A DNA stretch of 64,000 nt from DATBGO01 sp036558005 (GTDB lineage: Bacteria; Actinomycetota; Actinomycetes; Streptosporangiales; Streptosporangiaceae). Every line of letters begins with the position of its first letter. Within the stretch, counting starts at the first letter, position 1. Positions 43,650 through 52,110 of the stretch are shown here, one piece after another. The translations under genes and the position numbers were made by a program. Location: contig DATBGO010000316.1 in assembly GCA_036558005.1 (NCBI GenBank), forward strand, positions 33,232 through 97,231, written 5' to 3'. Below the pieces are notes generated by a model. It saw only the letters and a program-made list of their open reading frames with translations, ran no database searches and had not been told where the DNA came from.

Positions 43650-46600
43650 TCGTCCTCTCCGGTGTCATGGTCGGGGACCGGCCAGCGCGGCGGCGGGACG
43701 TTACCGGCGGCGCTGCCGTGCCAGCCCTGGCCGCCGCCGTCCGCGGGCGGCAGCGGGTCGAGCATGTCGCCGCCCTCGCCGCCGGGCCAGCCCGGGGACT
43801 GCGCTGCCTGGCGGCGGGCCGGCTGCGCCGCGGGCCGGGCGGGCGGATAGCCGGCTGGCCAGCCGGCCGCCGACCCGGAGGGCGGCTGCTGGGGCGGCCG
43901 CCGCGGGTCGTGGCCTTCGCCGTCCCAGCCGGACTGCCCGGCCCAGTCGGGCCGCTGCCGGGCACCGCTGGCCCCGTCCGGCCGGTGCCCTGGGCCGCTG
44001 TCCCAGGCGCGCTGCTCGTCGCCGGGCCACCCCGGCTGCGGCCGCCCGCCTTGCCAGCTGGCCGCCTGGTCAGCACCGCGCGACCGGCCGCGCTGCTCGT
44101 CGCCGGGCCAGCCGGACCGCCGGCCGTGCTCCGGCCAGCCGTGCTGCTCCCCGCTGCCGGGCCAGTCAGGCCGCGATCCGCCGCCTGGATGGCCCGCGGG
44201 CCCGCGCTGAAGGGGGTCGTCGGGCCAGCCCTGCGGCTGGCCGCCGCCAGCCCGGCCTGACCCTGGGTCGCCGCCGGGCCACGGCGGCGCGGCCCCGCTC
44301 GCGGACTGGCTGCCCCGGGCGCTGCCGGCGCCTTGTTCCCGCGCCCATCCCGCCCGATCGGCGCCGGGCCAGTCCGGGGCCGAACCCGTCGCCGACCGGC
44401 CCGGCAGCCCGGCAGCGGACCGTTCCTCCGGCCAGCCTCGCTGGCTGCCGCCGTGCTCGTCCCCGGCCCAGGTCGCCGTCTGATCTGCGGCCCAGCCCGG
44501 CTGCCCGTGCCCGCCGCGGCGGGCGTCCTGCTCGTCCTCGGCCCAGTCCGGCTGGCCGCGGCGGCGGCGCGGACTGGTGTCCTGCTCGTCGCCGGACCGG
44601 CCTGACTGCCGGCGGCCGCGCCGGCCAGCAGCCTGCTCGTCATCGCGCTGGCCGGACTGGCCGCGCCGGCCTCGGCGCCCCCGGCGGCCAGTGTTCTGCT
44701 CGTCTTCGGGCGGGCCCGACTGCCCGCGGCCGCCACCGGACGCGGCATCCCGCTCGTCCTCAGCCCAGCCCGGCTGCCCGCCACGGCCAGCATCCGGCCC
44801 GTCGCCGCCCCAGCCACGCTGACCACGGGCACCACGCTCGTCCTCAATCCAGCCCGGCTGCCCGCCACGGCCAGCATCCCGGTCGCCACCCCAGCCGCCC
44901 TGTCCGCGGCCAGCACGGGGCGCGGCACCCTCGGCCCAGCCCGGCTGCCCGCCGCGGCCAGCATCCGGCCCGTCGCCGCCCCAGCCACGCTGACCACGGG
45001 CACCACGCTCGTCCTCAATCCAGCCCGGCTGCCCGCCACGGCCAGCATCCTGGTCGTCACCCCAGCCGCGCTGACCACCGCCGCCACGGGAAGCGGCATC
45101 CCGCTCGTCCCCGGCCCAGCCCGGCTGCCCGCGGCCGCCAGCATCCGGCCCGTCGCCCGCCCAGCCGCGCTGTCCCCGGTCGCCGCGGCGGCCGGGCTCC
45201 AGCTGCTCGTCGCCGGGCCAGCCGCTGCCCGCGCCGCGGCCCGGCCGGGCCGCCCGCGCGCTAGCCTCGCGCTCATCATCGGACCAGCCTGGATCGTCGC
45301 CGCCAGCGCCGCGGCGGCCGCGCCGCACGGCGCCGGCCAGTTGCCCGGGCCGCAACCCGGCGGCACTCGCCCCGGCCGTCCGGCCGGCCCGGCGGCCCAG
45401 CCTGGCGGCTGACTTGCCCAGCCGGGCCGCTGACCCGCCAAGCCGGCCCGCGGCCGCGCTCCGTCCCGCGTCGTCGGCCATCTCGTCGTCGGCCATCGCG
45501 TCCGCGGCCATCCCGGCCGCCGAGGCTGCCGCCGCGGCTGCGGCCGGACCGGCCCGGCGCGGCCCGGTGACCGGGCCGGGACCGCGTTGCCCCGGGAAGG
45601 GCTGACCAGCCACGGGCTGCCCCGGCATGGACTGGCCGGCCACGGGCTGACCAGGCTGGCCCTGGCCCTGCCAAACCGGACCCTGCTGGCCAGGCACCGG
45701 CTGACCAGGGGGAGGCTGGCCAGGCACCGCCTGGCCAGCTGCGGGCTGACCGGGAACGGGCTGACCGCCCCGGGCGCGGGTCAGGCCCGCCGGGCCGGCG
45801 GCGGCTGCCCGCCTGCGTCCTGGCGGTGCCGCGCCCGTGCCTGCCGCGGCGGCCTCGGCCGCCTCATCGGCTGCTGACCTGGCACCAGGCAGCGCCAGCC
45901 CGGCCACCACGGCGATCAGCAGCACCTCCAGCAGCACCACCAGGTCGTGACCGGCCTGGCTGTGGCTGATGCTGAGCGAGCCGCCGCCCGGCGGCAGCCG
46001 GTAGGCCTGGGCCCACGGGCCGGCCGGGGACGGCACCTTGGTCAGCGCCGCCCCGTTGAGCGTGGCCGACCAGCCGCCGGCCGGCTCGGCCAGTTCCAGC
46101 GTCCCGCCGGTGGCCGGCGCGTGCGCGCCGGACACCGCCAGCTGGCCGGACGACAGCGCCACCACGCTCCCGTCCGGCTTGACCACGCGGACCCTGGCGG
46201 GCAGGTCGACCAGCCGCCACAGGTCGAACGCCGCGGTCGAGGTCACCGGGCGCAGCCCGGCCACGCCGTCGAGGGTGCGCGCCAGGCCCTGGTCGATCGG
46301 GCCCGGCAGGAGCACGTAGCCGACGTCGAACTGGGACAGCGACTGGCCCTGGTTGTCGGCCTCGCCGCCGTTCGGCGCGACCAGCGTCGCCACCGCCTTG
46401 TCCAGGGCCTGCTGCGCGCCGCTGACCGGCAGCAGGTCGGGCTCGCCCAGCAGCGGGCTCTGCCCGCGCTGCAGCGAGTACGTCACCTGGCCCTGGTCCG
46501 AGCGCAGCACGAGGGTCCGCAGTTGCAGCCCGGCGTCCGCCGACGCGGACACCACCGCGGGCACGACCGGCGCGGCGGCCGGGGCGACCGGCCCGCCCGC

Positions 46601-49030
46601 CCCGTTGATCAGCCAGTACACCGCCGCCAGGACCGGCGCCGAGCAGGCCGCCAGGGCCAGCACGAGCGCCGCGCTGCCGCGGGCCGGGCCCAGCCGGGGC
46701 AGGCCGGCCCGCCCGGCCTGGCCGCGCGGCCGGCCCGGACCAGCCGCCTTGCCGGGCCCGCGGGCGGCGAAGTCCGCTGGCTGCTCCCGGCCGCGCAGGC
46801 CAGGCAGCGCGTCGCCGACCGACGCCACGGCGAGCACCAGGCCCGCGCCGACCAGCGCGAGCGCGATCCCGGGCCAGACGGGCACCGCGGGACCGCCGCT
46901 CGCCGGGGTGACCATGAACTGGCTGACCGCGACCGCGGCCAGCATCCCTACCAGCACCCCCGCCCAGCCGACCATGACCAGCGTGCGGCGCCTGGCCAGC
47001 AGCAGCGCGGCCAGCCCGGCCAGCACCAGGCCGGCCGTCACCCAGGTCGGCGGCAGGCCGGGCCCGCCAGGGCTGAGCAGTAGCAGCGACCGGGCGGGCA
47101 GGCCCTGGCTGGCTAGCCCGGGCTGCTGCACGCCGACCTCGAGCAGCAGCTGGGCCGGATGCGCTGCCAGCTGCGCCGACCAGGGCAGCAGCAGGACCGG
47201 CGGCACGATCACGACGATGCCGAGGTTGCGCGCCACCGCCGGGCGGCGCGGGCCTGCCAGCACCGCGGTCACCACCCCGGCGACCACCGCGATGATCCAG
47301 GTCAGCGGGACGAACGCGGCGGCGATCGCGATGATCAGGCCGGTCGCCCAGGCGGCTCGCCTGGCCCGCCGAGACGGCTGCGTGAACATCCGCCCGGCCT
47401 GCAGCGCGATCAGCGGCAGCAGCATGAAGACCACGGCGGTGCCGAGCCGTCCGGCCGCGACCGTGCCCATCGCGATCGGCAGCAGCGCGTAGGCGGCCGC
47501 CGCCCACACCCGGACCAGGGCCGAGCGGGTCACCCGGCGGACGGCGAAGTAGCCGAACGCGCCGGCCAGCGGCACACAGCCGAGCAGGATCACGTCGACG
47601 GCCAGCCACGGCTTGCCGCCCAGCAGCGTCGCCAGCACCGCGACGATCGCGATGTAGGGCGGCGCGGTGCTGCCCGACCCGATCCCGGCGGGATGGAAGC
47701 CCTGCAGGAACTCATGCCACAGCCCGGACACGCCGCCCCAGGCCGGGACCAGCGCACCGCCGCCGAGCGGGCCGCCGCCCAGCAGCGAGCGCTCGGCCAC
47801 CAGGGTGATCACCGTCAGGATCAGGAACAGCGCCACCCCGGGATGGGTCAGGAAGCGCTGGACCAGCCCGGTGTCGACGAGCAGGAAATCATCCTCGCTC
47901 GGGTCATCGGTGGCGTGGTGCGAGCCGGCCGTGCCGTCCTGCGCCGACTTGGACATGGTGGCGGCGACGAACTCGGCGATCCGGCGCACCGACCGGCCCG
48001 GCGGCAGGTCGGCGCGCAGCCGCCCGTAGGCTGCCCGCCGGCCCCGCGAGCGCAGCGCGCGGGCCCGCAGCAGCTGGAACGGGTGTCCCAGCACCGAGCC
48101 CAGCGCGGCTATCTCGTCCAGTCCGGCGGCGGGCCGCTTGGCTAGCAGGAAGAACGCCGTCCGGAGCAGGGACACGGCCACGTTGCCGGCCAGCGAGGAG
48201 AGCATCGGCCCGGCCGGCAGGTTGGCGAGCAGCGTCAGCAGGGCGTTGCGCCGGTCGGTCTGGCGCGGCCGCCGCACCGCCGAGGCGGGGCGGCGGCGGC
48301 GCGCGGACGCCTCCACGTGGTACACCTTGGCGTCGGTGATGACCCGGACCCGGTAACCGGCCGCGTGCACCCGCCAGCAGAAGTCCACGTCCTCGCGGAA
48401 CAGCCCCATCGCCGGGTCGAACCCGCCGACCTGGTCCCAGACGTCACGGCGGATCAGCATGCCGGCGCTGCCGACCGCCAGCACGTCCCGGTCCCCGTCG
48501 TGCTGGCCCTGGTCCACCTCGCGCGGCTCGATCCCGGTGATCCGGCGGCCGACGGTGTCGATGGTGACCCCGGCTTCCTGGATCACCTTGCGGTCGGACC
48601 AGTCCATGACCTTCGGCCCGAGCACCGCCGCTGACCTGGTCTCCGCCGCGCCGCGCAGCAGCTGCTCCAGCGCGTCCGGGGCCGGCTCGCAGTCGTCGTG
48701 CAGCAGCCAGATCCATTCCGCCCGCTCGTGCGCGGGCAGCCCGGCCGCCCCGGGGACGCTGAGGTTGGCCGCCCGGTGCTGCAGCGCCCTGGCCACCGCC
48801 GCCCCGTAGCCGGTGGCCCGGTCCATGCCGAACACGACCGACTGACCGAGCAGCCCCGACAGCACAGCCCCGCTGCGGTCCCTGCTGCCGGTGTCGACGG
48901 CAACGACGCGCTGGACGGGCCTGCTCTGCTCTAGGAGCGACTCGATGACCTGGGGCAACCACGCGGCGCCGTCGTGCGCGACGATGACCGCCGTGACGAC
49001 GTGCTGCGGGTAGGTATCATTCGGCGACAA
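43643..49030 (-). CDS. Giant membrane GT2 glycosyltransferase with Trp/Gly/Asp-rich repetitive tail
   Basis: 1795 residues. N-terminal GT-A domain (about 1-270): VAVDTGSRDRSG, the HDDCEP metal motif, and LFREDVDFCWRVHAAGYR. A membrane region with about 11-12 helices follows (about 395-760), then an extracellular segment, one more helix near 1035-1055, and a disordered tail from about residue 1070 to the end. The tail has repeats of QPGWAEDE/GWGGDGPDAGRGG type. Likely transfers a sugar to a lipid-linked acceptor for envelope glycans; donor unknown. Only TTG (49030) is available as start, 21 bases after an in-frame TGA. Downstream of whiB and coupled to DUF5719. Confidence 0.85.
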   Translation of the reverse strand: MSPNDTYPQHVVTAVIVAHDGAAWLPQVIESLLEQSRPVQRVVAVDTGSRDRSGAVLSGLLGQSVVFGMDRATGYGAAVARALQHRAANLSVPGAAGLPAHERAEWIWLLHDDCEPAPDALEQLLRGAAETRSAAVLGPKVMDWSDRKVIQEAGVTIDTVGRRITGIEPREVDQGQHDGDRDVLAVGSAGMLIRRDVWDQVGGFDPAMGLFREDVDFCWRVHAAGYRVRVITDAKVYHVEASARRRRPASAVRRPRQTDRRNALLTLLANLPAGPMLSSLAGNVAVSLLRTAFFLLAKRPAAGLDEIAALGSVLGHPFQLLRARALRSRGRRAAYGRLRADLPPGRSVRRIAEFVAATMSKSAQDGTAGSHHATDDPSEDDFLLVDTGLVQRFLTHPGVALFLILTVITLVAERSLLGGGPLGGGALVPAWGGVSGLWHEFLQGFHPAGIGSGSTAPPYIAIVAVLATLLGGKPWLAVDVILLGCVPLAGAFGYFAVRRVTRSALVRVWAAAAYALLPIAMGTVAAGRLGTAVVFMLLPLIALQAGRMFTQPSRRARRAAWATGLIIAIAAAFVPLTWIIAVVAGVVTAVLAGPRRPAVARNLGIVVIVPPVLLLPWSAQLAAHPAQLLLEVGVQQPGLASQGLPARSLLLLSPGGPGLPPTWVTAGLVLAGLAALLLARRRTLVMVGWAGVLVGMLAAVAVSQFMVTPASGGPAVPVWPGIALALVGAGLVLAVASVGDALPGLRGREQPADFAARGPGKAAGPGRPRGQAGRAGLPRLGPARGSAALVLALAACSAPVLAAVYWLINGAGGPVAPAAAPVVPAVVSASADAGLQLRTLVLRSDQGQVTYSLQRGQSPLLGEPDLLPVSGAQQALDKAVATLVAPNGGEADNQGQSLSQFDVGYVLLPGPIDQGLARTLDGVAGLRPVTSTAAFDLWRLVDLPARVRVVKPDGSVVALSSGQLAVSGAHAPATGGTLELAEPAGGWSATLNGAALTKVPSPAGPWAQAYRLPPGGGSLSISHSQAGHDLVVLLEVLLIAVVAGLALPGARSAADEAAEAAAAGTGAAPPGRRRAAAAGPAGLTRARGGQPVPGQPAAGQAVPGQPPPGQPVPGQQGPVWQGQGQPGQPVAGQSMPGQPVAGQPFPGQRGPGPVTGPRRAGPAAAAAAASAAGMAADAMADDEMADDAGRSAAAGRLGGSAARLGKSAARLGRRAGRTAGASAAGLRPGQLAGAVRRGRRGAGGDDPGWSDDEREASARAARPGRGAGSGWPGDEQLEPGRRGDRGQRGWAGDGPDAGGRGQPGWAGDERDAASRGGGGQRGWGDDQDAGRGGQPGWIEDERGARGQRGWGGDGPDAGRGGQPGWAEGAAPRAGRGQGGWGGDRDAGRGGQPGWIEDERGARGQRGWGGDGPDAGRGGQPGWAEDERDAASGGGRGQSGPPEDEQNTGRRGRRGRRGQSGQRDDEQAAGRRGRRQSGRSGDEQDTSPRRRRGQPDWAEDEQDARRGGHGQPGWAADQTATWAGDEHGGSQRGWPEERSAAGLPGRSATGSAPDWPGADRAGWAREQGAGSARGSQSASGAAPPWPGGDPGSGRAGGGQPQGWPDDPLQRGPAGHPGGGSRPDWPGSGEQHGWPEHGRRSGWPGDEQRGRSRGADQAASWQGGRPQPGWPGDEQRAWDSGPGHRPDGASGARQRPDWAGQSGWDGEGHDPRRPPQQPPSGSAAGWPAGYPPARPAAQPARRQAAQSPGWPGGEGGDMLDPLPPADGGGQGWHGSAAGNVPPPRWPVPDHDTGEDEW
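44763..45050. repeat. 117-base direct duplication inside the glycosyltransferase tail
   Basis: Copies at about 44763-44879 and 44934-45050, offset 171 bases (57 codons) and differing at about one position. A third, partial copy begins near 45112. Offset is a multiple of three, so the reading frame is kept. Confidence 0.85.
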
Positions 49031-49246
49031 CTGGGGTCCGCTTGCTGCTCAGAGGGCTGCCGGCAGGTCTGGCTGCACGGCCTGGCATCAGCTCGTGCAC
49101 TCCGGTCTCAATGGCGAGGGCACGCGTGAACAATACGCGAACTGGGACCTCCAAGGCGGCCAGTCGCCACCCTTCGCAGTCCGCCACGGCGCCCGCCTAC
49201 CCGCAGTCGTGGCCCCGTCTGTCCAGGTCAGAGCCTTACAGCGGGA

Positions 49247-49528
49247 CTACATCGCCTGCCGCTTGAGGCGCCGCCGCTCACGCTCCGACAACCCGCCCCA
49301 GATACCGAAGCGCTCATCGTGCGCCAGCGCGTAGTCCAGGCACTCGGTCCTGACCTCACAGCTGCGGCAGACCCGCTTGGCCTCCCTGGTCGACCCCCCC
49401 TTTTCCGGAAAGAATGCCTCCGGGTCAGTCTGCGCGCACAGCGCGCGGTCCTGCCAGGTCACCGCTCCGGCATCATCCACGTCGATGCCGAGCTCATCGT
49501 GCACCAGCGAGACGATGACGTCAGCCAC
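49247..49528 (-). CDS. whiB2: WhiB-family transcription factor (WhiB2/WhiB type)
   Basis: 93 residues. Four Fe-S cysteines Cys31, Cys54, Cys57, Cys63 (C-x22-C-x2-C-x5-C) and the GIWGGLSERERRRLKR turn and basic tail for DNA binding. Closest in pattern to WhiB of Streptomyces / WhiB2 of mycobacteria, needed for septation and sporulation-type division, where it acts with WhiA. The GTG at 49528 follows GTAGGAGGTGCGCT. The upstream region holds a BldD-like site. Confidence 0.93.
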   Translation of the reverse strand: MADVIVSLVHDELGIDVDDAGAVTWQDRALCAQTDPEAFFPEKGGSTREAKRVCRSCEVRTECLDYALAHDERFGIWGGLSERERRRLKRQAM

Positions 49529-49594
49529 AGCGCACCTCCTACCCCTCCCGCGACCCCGTCAGCTCGCGCCCCCGTCTACCCAGGGCAGCGAGAA

Positions 49595-49607
49595 TTACAC
49601 TGGTGAA
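49595..49607. promoter_or_regulatory. Possible BldD-type site upstream of whiB2
   Basis: TTACACTGGTGAA fits 7 of the 9 fixed positions of the published BldD consensus, 67 bases upstream of the whiB2 start. The AATTACAC half is repeated at 49607-49614. BldD controls whiB in Streptomyces; whether this genome has BldD cannot be seen here. Confidence 0.35.
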
Positions 49608-49818
49608 ATTACACCCGCGTGTCTTGCGTCGCGTCAAGAGTGATACGTGATAATGGCCGACTTGTTGCCCCTGATGACGGGAAAGTCCAGCTGGATTTCC
49701 TGGGATCACAGCACGGGCTATCCGGTGCCGAGGCCGGGACCTGACGGCCGCCGCGTCCCGCACCGGGCACCGGGCACCGCCGCGCGGCTGCGGGCCCGGG
49801 CCTGCCAGACTGGCCGGC

Positions 49819-50769
49819 ATGCGCATCTGCGTTCTGGCCGGGGGTGTCGGCGGTGCCCGGTTCCTGCGCGGGCTGAAGGCAGCCGAGCCGGCCGCCGACA
49901 TCACCGTGATCGGCAACACCGGCGACGACATCACCCTGTTCGGCCTGCACGTCAGCCCGGACCTGGACACCGTCATGTACACGCTCGGCGGCGGGATCCA
50001 CGAGGAGCAGGGCTGGGGCCGGGACGGCGAGACCTTCACCGTGCTGGGCGAGCTGGCCAGCTACGGCTGCGAGCCGGGCTGGTTCGGCCTCGGTGACCGC
50101 GACTTCGCCACCCACATCGCCCGCACCAGCATGCTGGCCTTGGGCCAGCCGCTGTCGGCCGCGACCAGGGCGCTGTGCGAGCGGTGGCAGCCCGGGGTGA
50201 CCCTGCTGCCGATGACCGACGACCCGGTGACCACCGAGGTGGAGATCGCTGACGGGAACGCCAGCAGGACCGTGCACTTCCAGGAATGGTGGGTCAGGCT
50301 GCACGCCAAGGTCCCGGCGATCCGGTTCATCGCGGCCGGGGCCGGGCAGGCCAGGCCGGCCCCGGGCGTGCTGGACGCGATCGCCGCCGCCGACCTGGTC
50401 CTGCTGCCGCCGTCCAACCCGGTGGTGAGCGTGGGGATCATCCTCAGCGTGCCGGGGATCGCCGACGCGGTCGCGGCCAAGACCGTGGTCGGGGTCTCCC
50501 CCATCATCGGCGGCGCCCCGGTGCGCGGCATGGCCGACGCCTGCCTGGCCGCGATCGGCGTCCCCAGCACCGCCGCCGCGGTCGGCGCGCACTACGGCCC
50601 TGGGCTGCTCGACGGCTGGCTGGTCGACGAGAAAGACGCCGACGCGGTCACCGATCCCGCGCTGGCCGGCCTCGAGGTCCGCTCGGTCCCGCTGTACATG
50701 ACCGACGTGCCGGCCTCCGCGCAGATCGCCGCCGCGGCGATCGCCCTCGGCCAGGAGGTCAGCCGGTGA
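49819..50769 (+). CDS. fbiA: 2-phospho-L-lactate transferase (FbiA/CofD)
   Basis: 316 residues. GGVGGARFLRGL, GNTGDDITLFGLHVSPDLDT and GVSPIIGGAPVRGMAD are CofD signatures. Transfers the phosphoenolpyruvyl or lactyl phosphate group onto FO to make dehydro-F420-0. ATG at 49819; weak ribosome site. Its TGA overlaps the GTG of fbiB. Divergent from whiB2, as in mycobacteria (Rv3260c-Rv3261-Rv3262). Confidence 0.95.
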   Translation: MRICVLAGGVGGARFLRGLKAAEPAADITVIGNTGDDITLFGLHVSPDLDTVMYTLGGGIHEEQGWGRDGETFTVLGELASYGCEPGWFGLGDRDFATHIARTSMLALGQPLSAATRALCERWQPGVTLLPMTDDPVTTEVEIADGNASRTVHFQEWWVRLHAKVPAIRFIAAGAGQARPAPGVLDAIAAADLVLLPPSNPVVSVGIILSVPGIADAVAAKTVVGVSPIIGGAPVRGMADACLAAIGVPSTAAAVGAHYGPGLLDGWLVDEKDADAVTDPALAGLEVRSVPLYMTDVPASAQIAAAAIALGQEVSR

Positions 50770-52046
50770 CCAGCCTGAGCGTCTTCCCGGTCGGCGGGCT
50801 GCCCGAGATCGGCCCCGGCGCGGACCTGGCCGCGATGATCAGCGAGCGGGCGGCCGGGCTGCGCGACGGCGACATCGTCGTGATCACCTCCAAGATCGTC
50901 AGCAAGGCGGAGGGGCGGGTGGCCCGCGGCAGCCGCGAGGACGCCATCGAAGCCGAGACGGTCCGGGTGGTCGCCCGCCGCGGCCCGACCACGATCGCCG
51001 AGACCCGGCAGGGCCTGGTGCTGGCCGCCGCCGGGGTGGACAGCTCCAACACCGAGCCGGGCACGGTGGTGCTGCTGCCGGCCGACCCCGACGGCTCGGC
51101 CCGCCGGATCCGCAAGGGGCTGGCCGGCCAGCTCGGGGTGAACGTCGGCGTCATCATCACCGACACGCTCGGGCGGCCGTGGCGGGTCGGCCAGACCGAC
51201 ACCGCGATCGGCGCGGCCGGGGTGGCGCCGGTGCGCGACCACCGGGGAACGCCCGACACCTTCGGCACGCCGCTGGAGGTGACCGTCGCCGCGGTCGCCG
51301 ACGAGATCGCCGCCGCCGCCGACCTGGTCAAGGGCAAGACCGAGCAGCTGCCGGTGGCGATCGTGCGCGGCCTGGGCGAGCTGGTCACCGGGCCGGACGG
51401 GCCCGGCGCCGCGGCGCTGATCCGGCCGGCCGCCGAGGACATGTTCCGGCTGGGCGCGGCCGACGTGCTGGCGGCGCGGCGGACGGTCCGCGAGTTCACC
51501 GCCGAGCCGGTCAGCGAGGCGGCGGTCCGCCGCGCGGTGGCGGCGGCCGTCACCGCGCCCGCACCGCACCACAGCCAGCCGTGGCGGTTCGTGCTGGTGG
51601 AAACGCAGGCCGCGCGCACCGTGCTGCTGGCCGACATGCTCGCCGCCTGGGTGGCCGACCTGCGCGGGGACGGGTTCAGCGAGGAGCAGATCGCCCGCCG
51701 GGTGCGCCGCGGCGAGCCGCTGCGCCGGGCTCCGCTGATCATCGTGCCGTGCCTGTCAGCCGACGCCGCGCACCCCTACCCCGACCAGCGGCGCAGCGCC
51801 GCCGAGCGGGCGATGTTCGTGGTGGCGATGGGCGCCGCCGTGCAGAACCTGCTGGTCGCGCTCGCGGTGGAAGGGCTCGGTTCCTGCTGGGTGTCGAGCA
51901 CCCTGTTCTGCCAGGAGGTGGCCATCCGGTCGCTGGGACTGCCGGCCGCCTGGGAGCCGATGGGCGCGGTCGGCGTCGGCCACCCGGCCAGCCCGCCGCC
52001 GCCCCGCCCGCCCCGCGACCCGGACAGCTTCCTGCTCACCCGCTGA
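50766..52046 (+). CDS. fbiB: F420 gamma-glutamyl ligase / FMN reductase (FbiB)
   Basis: 426 residues. N-terminal CofE ligase (VITSKIVSKAEGR, IRKGLAGQLGVNVGVIITDTLGRPWR, in part) adds glutamates to F420-0; C-terminal nitroreductase-fold domain (about 245-426; RRTVREFTAEPV, PHHSQPWRFVLVE, GLGSCWVSS) reduces dehydro-F420 with FMN. This full-length fusion is the actinobacterial form. GTG overlaps the fbiA stop (GTGA), deciding the start. Confidence 0.95.
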   Translation: MTSLSVFPVGGLPEIGPGADLAAMISERAAGLRDGDIVVITSKIVSKAEGRVARGSREDAIEAETVRVVARRGPTTIAETRQGLVLAAAGVDSSNTEPGTVVLLPADPDGSARRIRKGLAGQLGVNVGVIITDTLGRPWRVGQTDTAIGAAGVAPVRDHRGTPDTFGTPLEVTVAAVADEIAAAADLVKGKTEQLPVAIVRGLGELVTGPDGPGAAALIRPAAEDMFRLGAADVLAARRTVREFTAEPVSEAAVRRAVAAAVTAPAPHHSQPWRFVLVETQAARTVLLADMLAAWVADLRGDGFSEEQIARRVRRGEPLRRAPLIIVPCLSADAAHPYPDQRRSAAERAMFVVAMGAAVQNLLVALAVEGLGSCWVSSTLFCQEVAIRSLGLPAAWEPMGAVGVGHPASPPPPRPPRDPDSFLLTR

Positions 52047-52085
52047 CCGCTTCCCGCCTGGCCGCTGGCTGCCCGCGGGCTGATC

Positions 52086-52103
52086 GCCGGGCGGCGGCCC
52101 GGC
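52086..52103. terminator. Bidirectional terminator hairpin between fbiB and fbiC
   Basis: GCCGGGC-GGCG-GCCCGGC, perfect 7-base arms with a 4-base loop, in the 64-base gap between convergent genes. Confidence 0.65.
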
Positions 52104-52110
52104 CGGCCGG

